Assembly (NCBI GenBank): GCA_001414485.1
Contig: LLEY01000001.1
Span: 868,001-932,000, forward strand
DNA length: 64,000 bases
Source: Calycina herbarum
Taxonomy: Eukaryota; Ascomycota; Leotiomycetes; Helotiales; Pezizellaceae
Reading direction: 5' to 3'
Shown: piece after piece, positions 34,113-44,039 of the stretch
Position numbering within the stretch: position 1 is the stretch's first letter
Layout of the letters: every line of letters begins with the position of its first letter
Position numbers and translations under genes: made by a program
The notes under the pieces: generated by a model
Seen by the model: the letters and a program-made list of their open reading frames with translations, nothing else
The model's database searches: none
Told to the model about the DNA's origin: nothing

Positions 34113-36332
34113 ATGGACTCAATACAAGTGGACGAGAAGACTACTGCTTTGATCGTAGAAGTCCGAGGTATCAACGTCGTGCTACTCGAGGAGAATTCTT
34201 TGTCCGAATTTGACACTGTTTTGACCAGAGGCGACACTCCACTAGTCCTGGCGGATGAAATCACGAAAGGCTTCCTATCACTTCCTTGGTCTCCAGGACA
34301 TGAAAAAGATGGATATATCTTTGGACGAGGGGGGCCTCCTTTGACCCACGTACAAATACCCGGTCGCTTGGGAAAGTCCTTAAGTGTTTCCCATTTCAGG
34401 ATTTTTCTCAATCAATACAAAATCTGGATTCTGGAGTCACTTTCACGTAATGGAACGGTATATCGTGGGACGCTCCTACGGTCACAGCAAGAGGCTCTAC
34501 ACCCCGAGGAGCCAAACGAAATCCGAATAGGAGACCTGGAACTTATTATACATATTCCAACCCCACCCTTTTCGTTGAAATATAAGCGAGGCTATGAAGA
34601 CCTCCCAATACGACCACCGACCTCCCAAACCTCGGAATCGGTGGCGTCCTCATCGATACAGTCTCAGGGAGTGCCCCGAATATTTTCCAGCGATATTTGC
34701 AAGTACCACGTGTGCCGCAAGCAGCCGATTCTGGCTCTACAGGATTCTAATTCCAAGGATGGAGATAGACGCCCAGAGACTTTGCGAACGAAGTTTGCCG
34801 CTATTGGTATCCAAGATGGGCGCCCTTACATCATAAAATACTATATGGGCGAAGATCATAACAAGAGACAGTTTGCTAGGATAAATGATTTATCAAAAGT
34901 TAGTGACCTGCAATATCAACTCGGAGGATTCTAATTTCTTAGAAATGCCATTCCATAGTCAGTTATTTAGAATCCCAGATCAACGGGCTATCATAACCGA
35001 TCATGTGCAAGGTGTTTCGCTCGAAAGATGGAGGATAATGTTGCGAGACCAGACTGGATCTCACTCATATATGGGCACATTGTCGACGCTCTATCCTGGC
35101 CTGCGGAAAATAATATCATACATCGGGATCTCCAACCTGCTACGATAATAGTGTCTTCAACCCGCGCATGGCTGTCAGGGTTTTCTGAGTTTGTCGAAAC
35201 AACGTTAACAAGGAAATGGATCGGAAATCCGACCTATTGTGCTCCAGAGGTTAGTCTCAGCCATTCGTATGATACAAGAGCCGATGTCTACTCTCTAAGT
35301 AAAGTCATGTCAGAATGTTTCTCCAAACCACACTCTAGACCACGAATTCCGAAATTGGATCCTGAAATAAGCTCCCTTGTGGCTATAGGTCTTAACAACG
35401 AGGCAGATGGGCGAATGTTTGCGTCGCAAATCAAAAGTCACTTGAGAGGCCGAATGGGGGAGAGGCTTGAGTTGCCATTTAGAAGGTTTGATGTGACCAA
35501 GACTAGACACTTGGTGCGACGAATCTGCGATGAACAGAACTGGATCAGGGCTAGGGACCTAATCGAACCTATACCAGACTCGAGGGATCTGGCCATAGTC
35601 AAGAACCTTTGCAAGCGATGCAAATTGGTCGAGAATGAAGAATATCTTCCAGTGGAGGATGCCAAAAAGTTCTGTCTCCATTTCAGACTAAGAGATTTTT
35701 ACTCATTTATTAACGGGAAGAAATGGACAAATACCTATGGTGACACATCCTGCATTTTCTATCATGCCCCTTCAAAGATGTATAACATCAGCCAGCTTTT
35801 CAAGATAGCGAGTAGCGAGGCAGTGCAGTCTGTCCGGGCACTTTTGCCCAAAACTCGACAGGAAGTACTGGGCGTTCAGGAATGGGAAGGCACCTATATT
35901 GATTGGAATACATTCAAGGCAGTCGCCAAAATATTCATGAAGGATTACGGTATCAGATTTCAGCCGCGTCAAAATGCACCAAACGAGATACTGTCGTCTC
36001 GATTCTCGAACACTGTTGCAGAAGATCACATTATTCTTGTTACACGCGAGTTCAAGTATCATATGCTTAAGCTCAGACGGAAAGATTGCCATGTAGATTG
36101 GAATCCATACTCAGATGTATCTAGGTTTCTTTCTGTGGAGGAGTCATTGGTACAATGTGAAAACTTGAAGCTCCAGGAGCTTAAACAAACCATCCTAAGT
36201 TTGCAGGGCCAACCAAGAACCTTCGAATGGCCGCTGCAAGAGGTGAGGGTGGAAATATGCTATGATTCCGAGGTTACAGATGTTTTGACAGATGCTTTCA
36301 CAGACTCGAGCGACGAAAGCAACACTCGATAA
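34113..36332 (+). pseudogene. FHA domain plus degenerate protein kinase, reading frame broken
   Basis: Part 1 (34113-34898) holds a forkhead-associated phosphopeptide-binding domain: FGRGG near residue 70, SLSVSHFRIF and SRNGTVYRG, the G-R, S-x-x-H and N-G-T marks. Part 2 (35028-36332) holds the kinase C-lobe: HRDLQPATI, LSGF at the DFG position, and YCAPE. The DFG aspartate and the asparagine of the catalytic loop are both replaced, so catalysis is unlikely. Between them, 34899-35027 keeps kinase-like pieces in other frames (HSIVSYLESQ in one, ITDHVQGVSLERW in another), so the ancestral frame has been broken. A splice from GTTAGT at 34899 to AG at 35027 would give an intact 696-residue protein, but without those N-lobe strands. 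The C-terminal ~270 residues match nothing I know. Confidence 0.7.
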
Positions 36333-37269
36333 CAAATTTCAAGGATCGATCACGATCATTGATAGAACGGTCTTCCAAGATATTACTTTTATGACGTACA
36401 TAGTCCCCATTCTCATATTATTCGTGCACTTGTTGGACGAGAATACATCGATTGCTCCTGTGTTGGCAATGTCCCCATGACGTCCCCACAATCTCCACAG
36501 CTCACCACAACATGGCCCTCGCCATCTCCAGCCGAGAATTTCGATACAAGGCCTCTCTAGGTACGACGCAGATTTGGCGAAGCCAAAGTAGGACGAAGCC
36601 CGTAGCCAGATCTCATTGTCATACTTCGCACAAGGCCATCAACAAGACTCCTCCAGCAGCTCCTGCAACAGCCGGTTCAATATCAAACCCTAAGAGACAA
36701 GATCCCATTATTATTCACTGCACAAGGTCAGCAGCAGAAGTACCAATCCTCAAAAGTCCAAGTTTCAAGGCTTGTGGTAAAGAAAGACTTGATGGTTTTC
36801 GTATCGATCCATCTCCTAAGTCTTGAGTCGTTTCTCTCCAACCTGTCAAAGGCTTGCAGATTCTCCTCTGTGTGGATGGAAGATGTCTACTTCGTGCTGT
36901 GTATCGTTTTCAAGCTTTGTAGCTGCAGAGGTCTCAAGTTTTTGTCAAGCTCACAATGAAGCGGAATGCGCCAAGATAATCAAGCTTTGCGACCCATCTC
37001 GCTTGGACGCTGCATCTACATTGTGAGGCTGAAATCGCGGGGCGGTACTTGTTGCAGTCTGTTTGATATGGAATTTGAATGAAGATAATGGCAATGGAAT
37101 TTATGGTCATGCATTCATATATTGTGTCTCGATTTATTCTGGAATCTTACATTGCTGGAAGCCGTCCAATTAGAAGGAGGCACAGAGGAGGCCTTGCTTG
37201 AACCTCCACCCGCTCAAAACGAACAAGCATGATCTAACCTCTACTCTACCAACCAAAGTTCAATTAACG
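36333..37269. other. gene-poor stretch
   Basis: Several plus-strand frames of 60-124 codons, none with domain-like content. Nothing is supported here. Confidence 0.35.
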
Positions 37270-38660
37270 ACTACCCCAATTTGTCTGTGATTGAGTTTAG
37301 TTATAGAAAAAAGGTGGTGGGAAACATCTCATACCTAGTTGAGAGCCAAAGCCGCGTAAAGTTTAATGAAACCATGAAAGTAACCAACCCCAATAGTTGC
37401 CAGCAGAAATAACACATCCCAAACATTACGCCGATAGAGCCCAAGTAATTTAACATTTTTAATTATCAGCAACCAAATCCAAAACCCGGACGTAAGCATA
37501 ACTTCAAGTGTTCATCACAAGATAAAGTGCTTTAATAGCAAAGCCAAAGAAGGTACAAATCGACCCAAGCAAAATTCATCAACATTGTAAGGTGTAGAGC
37601 GTATGAGCACCAAGGTTGTTCCCTAGAATCAGTCAGATCATTGTTTTTAATTCAACGCTTCAACATACCTCCAGACAACTCTGTCATTTACCATCCTTGT
37701 ATAATTACTCCTCCAGTTATTTCTCGCCCACCTCGCATACTGGTACAAAAATTTGATATCGTTCTCAAGAGTTGTTTCAATCTCACATTCTAAATTATCC
37801 TAAACCAACGTTTTACACCCGTTGTTTACCAGCCAACGTGCCTCCGTCAATCTTATGTATTGCCGATACTTCAAAGTTACGTCGCTCAATATACGCAGCA
37901 CCTAACCAATTGAAGACTCGCTCTGGAAGTGTCCCACCTTTGAGACGTGTTACACGCTGGCAAGTTTCAACTCCACCGATTTTGGTATCCTCAAACGGCG
38001 CTAAAATCCACGGAACGATAGTCATAGGCCATATAACCTCATCATCAGCTATAACTATGAGAGAGGTCTTGACTGAAGGGACGGCCTCGCAAACCTAGAG
38101 TCGTTTACAAGCAACCGGGCCTACAATGATAGAAATATTGCGTACATCGATTTGTTTGCAAAAGTTGGACAGGGTTTCGTATTAAGCCTCCATGGCGGAA
38201 AGTTGAATGTGGTAGGGTTTACAAGCTAGCATGCTTTGTAAGGGTTTTCGTAGCTTTTCAACATCGGTAGAAATAGTTGGAAGAATAATAGTGATATCTT
38301 GAAAGGAGAAGGCTGGATTTTCCATGACGGGTTTCGACTCATATAACCAGTCAGCGATGATATAGACGACGAGCCGCAATATCGCACAGTGCTTCGTCCA
38401 TGTTAGCAAGTTTCTCCTAAGATATAGAAATACCTACAAGAGCATAATAAACCATACAGTAACTGAGGTTATCATTGAAGCGGAGAAGTCGACTCTCAAC
38501 TAAAATTTGTTTATTCAAAGAGAAATAAAATTTAGCAAACATAGAAAGCTTTATACTACCCGACCTTCGTTTGAAATAGGTGTTACAGGTGCTTCGAGAA
38601 GAAGTCGGTAGTAGGGACAAATAAGAAGAGATGAAGTAGCTATGAAGACGTAGGCTTTCC
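37270..38660 (-). pseudogene. decayed family 2 glycosyltransferase (Cps1-type polysaccharide synthase)
   Basis: Pieces of one protein appear in order on the minus strand, in changing frames and with stops. DITIILPTI (near 38310) is the nucleotide-sugar strand; ADDEVIWPM (near 38050) is the acidic metal-binding motif; IGGVETCQRV and AAYIERRNFEVSA (37990-37880) follow. Then come ECEIETTLENDIKFLYQYA and ARNNWRSN (37800-37700), PWCTYALHLTM (near 37600) and the C-terminal NVKLLGLYRR with GYFHGFIKLYAALAL (near 37430-37350), then NWGSR (near 37280). This is the order of fungal GT2 synthases related to Cryptococcus Cps1. Several in-frame stops and shifts mean it is not functional. RIP-like decay is a likely cause. 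Confidence 0.85.
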
Positions 38661-38786
38661 AACGATTCTAAATATAGGCTCTATTATGTCGTTCAGTTCA
38701 CTTAATTTATTTAGTTTATTTGACCTTCCTCATTTCCTTCCAAGCATTGTCGCTTTGCCACTTCGTAAACGCCTGCGTCTGCGCAT

Positions 38787-39660
38787 TCAAATAAGGCTTA
38801 TTCCTCTACGAATTACAAGTTTCTTTATATCCGTGTGGTCATGACAATCACAAGTCCAATGCCACTCTTTAGTCTCGTCTTCGCTCAATCTAGCCTTCAC
38901 TCTTCTCGCAAAATAATCTACTTCCCATTCATCTGGTGACGGCAACGTCTTATCACTACCGTTGCCTTTAGGATAGATTTCAATTTCAACTTCCTGCCCT
39001 ATCACAACCATCGTGGCCACGAAACGTACTTTCGACTCGTCTGCTCGAGGTTAGAATGATTCTTTCTTATAGTGTGGTTTCGCTACCAATCCGTTTCCTG
39101 TTAATGACAAAGGAGGCAGAAGTACCTGGATATATCTCATTGGAGTTATAATCGCTGAAGTTTAGTTGTCCTTCTGAGACTCCTTCGCTTCGGAGTCCTT
39201 CAATGAAGCGTTGGATCTTCTCACTTGTAGGTATATCCCATGTTTTACATCTATCCTTGAAGATTTCAATCGGTCCCGGTCGGCTGGAGTCGGCAGATCA
39301 CTCGAGATGTTCCCTACTTCAGTCAGCGTTGGGAGATCGAAGGAAGAAGGGACATACAAATTACTTGGAGATTTAGCATGAGCTCACAAGTTAATTTCCT
39401 GTTCACTTTGATAATTGCAATGTCGAATTTCTTTTGGTCTATATTGCACAGACTTAGTGCCTGGTTTATATTCGGGTTCCTCAGACTCACTTTCTGGAGT
39501 AAATTCTACGTTTTGAGAAGACTGTCATCCTTCGTTTTGGTGGAAATAAAGGCCGCTGTTGACAACAGAAGATGGAGCAGTAGAGATGTGACGAGAGAGA
39601 GTGATAGCAAGAGCTGTACAGAAACTGGAAATTCTTTGAGTGGATTCAAAAAGTCCTGGA
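38787..39660 (-). pseudogene. remnant of an unidentified gene
   Basis: Protein-like segments on the minus strand include ATMVVIGQEVEIEIYPKG and EWEVDYFARRVKARLSEDE (39020-38800), TSEKIQRFIEGLRSEGVSE (near 39190), SSFDLPTLTEVGNISSDLP (near 39330) and TPESESEEPEYKPG (near 39500). They lie in two or three frames with stops between. A GGTACTTC...GAGCAG intron could join two of them, but not all. I do not recognise the family. It may be a decayed gene or a poorly resolved multi-exon one. Confidence 0.4.
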
Positions 39661-39669
39661 ATCTCTAGT

Positions 39670-40240
39670 TGGCTTTGGAGCTCATGAGGAGGAGGCACTT
39701 ATAAGTTGGATTTTGGAAATCGGTGTGTTGGGTTCAACGCAGAAAGTAGCGGAGGCTACGATTATATAGTACGTCTCTGTGATTCTCACATGACTACCCC
39801 ATTGGAAAATATCAGAAGTCAAGCAGGATCAAATCAGTTGTTTCTGGACCTCAAGTTCGCATTAAGGAAATGGGTGCTGAGGGTTTGGGGCTGGGCAGTC
39901 AGATACTTGGCATTTACAAGCAATGCGGATGAAATGTGCGAGCTGGGTGCAAAATCTTTTGGCACGATATATTGTTCTACCTGAAGATATCAATACTACT
40001 GGTTTTCCGCGACCGGTAACAGCGAGATGAACCAACTACAGATGAAAGTACAAAATTGGAAGTTTCATCCTCTTGATGACGCCAATGCAGACTAGAAGAA
40101 AAACCCAAGTGCAATTGTCGAATGCCAGTCAAAGCACCACATTGTCCTCCAAGAAAGATCGCCATAGGAAAACACAGTCTCGTAAGGAATCATGGTTTTA
40201 CAGCGTATTTCAGTATAATGGTGAGTTACATCATCAAACA
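39670..40240 (+). pseudogene. remnant of a second unidentified gene
   Basis: Plus-strand pieces with protein character: SWILEIGVLGSTQK (near 39705), RYLAFTSNADEMCELGAKSF (near 39905), YIVLPEDINTTGFPRPVTAR (near 39970) and KAPHCPPRKIAIGKHSLV (near 40130). They are in different frames with stops (TGA twice just after 40025). The order suggests one ancestral membrane-type protein. No family is recognised. Confidence 0.4.
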
Positions 40241-40371
40241 CGAATCTTCCAACAGTAGATCACATAACAAAATTAGAATAACACTTACTAAAATTGCCGA
40301 CAGTAAATAGTGCTATTAACTCCCCTAAGCACAACCCTCCCTACCCACTCCTATCTCCTACCAAGCCTCTC

Positions 40372-43300
40372 TCAACCAATCTCAACTACCCACCCAAATT
40401 CCACTCTGGGAACTCCCAAAAGTCCAAAATCTTGCCTTTTAGTCCCTCCATAAACAGTCGGATCAACAATCCTCAATCGATTCAGTAAACTTCCCGCCAC
40501 CTCAATTACCAGTGTATTCTCCCCCTGCTTCAGTCCAGAACCGAGATCAACAATAGAAGCCAGTTGATCACAAGAAATCGTATGGCCATTAAGAAAAACA
40601 CGGAAGGATCCGAGGAAGCGAGGGAAGTTGAGAGTTGCCTTGAGTGTCGAACCCGACATCGCAGAAGTGGAGTTTGAAGAGGGAAGAGCAAAAGAAGTGG
40701 TATACGTTCCGATACCTGAGACGTCTTCTAATCCTAGGATTTGCGTCCATGGTACCAAGGGACTCGTGAGATTGAACTGGTGTTTTAGAATTGTTGTCGT
40801 GCTATTCGTATTTCCTGGTGTCCAATCCTCGATGTCCAGTGTCCAGTTCTTTAACTCGATGGCTGGTGGTATATCCCCAACCGCAGTTTCGACAACATCG
40901 CTATTCGAGAACGTTGTAGTGTAAACCCCACTCACATTGGCACTAATAGCCGCTTTTCCTCTCCCAGAAACCACAACGTCTGCGGTAGAAATAACAGCAT
41001 GAACAGCTTTGAAATCCATAGGCACAAGAGTAACCAACATCGTTTGACCAGGAAGTAGTCGAAGCCGAAAGGATATCCTCGAGGCAGAGACTTCGGTGTA
41101 AATAGGCAACACAGTAGTATTTCCACTCCAAGGATCCAACACATAAGGAACAGCCTGCGAACTCCCCCTCCTGACCGATACTGTTTGGTCCACGCCCTCA
41201 GTTGCCGATCCCGCAACCAAAAAATAATGATCCAGTCGCCCATCAAGTCGATGAATGTGAAGAAACGAAGAACTCTCATGTTGAACCTCAGTCTCAACAC
41301 CCAACTTCGCAACACCCTCCCCCATAGACGCTCGATCAGGAACAATAACAACATTCGGTAGCTTGAGCATCTCCTCAAACATCTCCGCAATGCGAGCTGA
41401 TTCCGAAGATTCTCCATACCCATAAGCTCTAATCCCCGTCCAATTCCCAACCACGAGAATCGGTAACCCATCCCTAGCATAAGAAAGCATCCTGCTCGCA
41501 GTATCAAGCGTCAAAACCGGGTACAAAGAATTAAAAGCATCCCCCTCAAAAGCCAGCAACCCAAACCCCGGTCCCTCGGACGCCAGACGTTTATTAACAA
41601 CCTTCGCAATAGGTAATTTCAACAGACTAGGCGAGAGGAAATTCATACTCCATCCTAATCTCGTTCCCTCAGCCGAGAACCAAGATGCCCCGAAGCCGGA
41701 AGCTACATATCCTTTCTGTCGAAAAGACCCAACATCGTGTTTGGCCACCCCTCTTCTCATGAGTAACTGGACTCGTCCCATGTACGCGGCGATATCTGGG
41801 GCATGTCTCCAAGCGGGTTGTCTTGGACCCCAAGATTCCGCATATCCAATATTTCCGTTATACGGCGTGAAAGCCGCGAAACCAGGCCACCCAGCAGTCG
41901 GCGCTTCTTTGTACGAAAATCCATGGAGAACGTTTTGATTCACACCCGCAGCAAAAATGGGGTTCAAAGTTCGCAAAACGCGTTCCCAGGTTGTGGTATA
42001 TGCCGAAGTCGCAAAAGCAGCTGCTTCGTTGGATATTATGGTTTTTTGACCCATGTTTGAACCACCTGCCAACGAACGGTAATCATCCAAGTTTTTGAAT
42101 CCTAAAGATTCGCCTTCTGCGATGTCGAGGACTGCAGCGGCGCCCATAGCATCGGTTTGCAAACCATAAGGCTGAACGCGGAGGGAAATACCGTGTGTGT
42201 GGCTCCATTTTTGCATGGGTAGAACATGATTCACGATATATAAATCCCCGAGAACATCCCAGAAATCATTCAACACCCCACGAGAGATTTCCGAATCAGC
42301 GAACGCGATTGTGAATTTCTCCTTTTCGCGGACTATTGTAGGAAGCAAGGAGAGGATATCGTAACCCATTCGTTGTTTAAACTCGGATGGGTAATTGGGC
42401 GTCCAGTAGGTTGTAGCTTCGAATTCGAGTGAATCTTCAAACAGAGAACCGAGACCGTGGAGTTTAGTCGTGAGGATTTTGGAGTCCCAGAATTGCGTCA
42501 CGGCGTTCACACCGACAGGGGAGAAGTGATCTATGACATAACTTGGAGGAACGGTGTGGGGTCCGGCTTCTGGGAGTTGACCTGAGCCACGAGTGCGGAA
42601 GGGCATGAGGATCCAGGATCCGTTGGAGGGAGCTTTCCATGTTAGGCTTCCATCCACCACTTGAGATGTGAGGTCGATCATGGTGTCGGGATCGAGAAGA
42701 AGTGTTCTATCTGTTGGTTTGCTGGCCGAGTTGATCTTCCATGCTTGAACAGAAATCAGAGTTTCCTTCGCTACCCCCTTCGCCGGAGCTTGAAAAGAAG
42801 CAGGCAGCGGACCAGAAAATGAGAAGTTGTTTGTGATATTCAAATAAGCTCGACCGTGAACCAATTCTTTGGCGGCAGCATCATCATCCGGTGTAATTGT
42901 CGGCAAAGAAGCAGGCCAAGAAGGACCAACCGCAATATCGGTACGAATGTTTCTCTTCTTTGCTTGTTCCAAAGCACTGTATACAGCGTCGGTCCAAGGA
43001 GTGGTAGCCCATCCGTGACCAAGCGGATCTAATACATCGTCTTTGATACTGTGGTGAACATCTTCGATTTCAACTCCGCCAAATCCAGCGTCTGCTATTT
43101 GATCTATTTCCGTGGCAACCTCTATGGGCGAGACTAAACCATGGGGCCACCACCAACGACTGCGTCTCAGGTTAGTATTACTCTTTCTAGAAGTGTATTT
43201 AAGGAAAATGAGGAGGAAACAGAGGTATAAGATGCGGATGTGAGTTGTCTGAGGAGGAAACCATGTCTTAGTCCTCCTAAAACAACCCGAGAGAGGAAAA

Positions 43301-43500
43301 AATAACTTGGAGAATACCCACAACATAGGACGAAATTCTGGTGGTGGGTTGGTGAAGGTGTTGAATAGTCCAGCTGCCGAGTTGACCAAGGGGAATGCTA
43401 CGGAGTAAGACTGTGTTCGGTGGTTAGTAATGGAAGGGCCCGGAATTCATAATAATTTGAGGGGAAAATGTGAGGCTTCAAACTTACCATAGTGTAGATC
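40372..43500 (-). CDS. alpha-L-rhamnosidase-like protein, glycoside hydrolase family 106
   Basis: Cleaves terminal alpha-L-rhamnose from pectin side chains or glycosides, by family. Proposed exons: 43500-43498 (the ATG only), 43410-43325 and 43159-40372; 2877 bases, 958 residues. Family marks are NPPPEFRP, the RWWWPHG block, ADAGFGGVEIEDV, VIDHFSPVGVNAVTQFWD, SLEFEATTYWTP, the NQNVLHGFSYKEAPTAGWPG block, and RQPAWRHAPDIAAYMGRVQ. The C-terminal ~150 residues form a beta-rich domain with a jelly-roll-like pattern. Exon 2 to 3 crosses the introner-like element; its 165 bases keep the frame, so an unspliced mRNA would stay open but would disrupt RWWW. No classical signal peptide is seen with this start, although relatives are often secreted, so a missing upstream exon is possible. 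Confidence 0.8.
43160..43324 (-). mobile_element. introner-like element forming a GH106 intron
   Basis: A 165-base intron with a perfect TACTAAC branch site and GACGCAG acceptor. It matches HET intron 1 (28113-28279) from the 5' to the 3' splice region. The exact donor is uncertain: GTTGTG at 43324 gives the right phase (PIRWWW), while the better-looking GTATTC eight bases on does not. Confidence 0.7.
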
Positions 43501-43810
43501 GCTATTAAATTATTGTCCTGTCATTGATTCCAGTCTCCGCCAAACCCCCAGAGCATACCTCTGAGAAGTAGCATCTTATAACAGTCACCAAACATATTGA
43601 TACCATAACTAAATTGTGGTAGATGGTCGGCCATACCTGCACCGAGACGCTCAAGCAGTTCGAGACTAAGAATCAATAGTCGCAAATTCCATCAACAGTA
43701 TGCGGCACAAGTCAAGATCAAATACTGTTGCCTGCAATTGAGCCAAGAATCCGAGAACGGTGGATGATTTGAAGCTGGCATCTAAGCCCGACACGGCTCG
43801 CTACTTCTGA

Positions 43811-44034
43811 AGCTGCCTCGCGGTGGACATCAAAAGTGGCAGTAAATAGCTGGATGTTCTAAGTCCAAATACCAAATAAGTTGGGACAATTAAACTTGAT
43901 TGTTCTAAACACTTAGCTTAATAATCTAAATTGTTCCAAGTGTCTGGGATAATTCCTTCAATTGTCCCAAAAATGCGAACTGATGTACACGAGGGTTATT
44001 TACTGCCGCTTTTAATGTCCACCACGAGGCTGCT
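43811..44034. mobile_element. fold-back MITE upstream of the GH106 gene
   Basis: The left end, reading GCTGCCTCGCGGTGGACAT (43813-43831), and the reverse complement of the right end, GCAGCCTCGTGGTGGACAT, match over about 38 bases, continuing through AAAAG.GGCAGTAAATA. Inner arms GGGACAATTAAA (about 43884) and TTCAATTGTCCC (about 43959) continue the inverted repeat, so nearly the whole 224 bases can fold back. No coding frame. I could not fix the target duplication. Confidence 0.75.
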
Positions 44035-44039
44035 CACCC

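Noticed and set aside
40372..43389. One uninterrupted 1005-residue GH106 protein
   Set aside because: It includes the introner-like segment, which breaks the conserved RWWWPHG region and is homologous to an intron in another gene.
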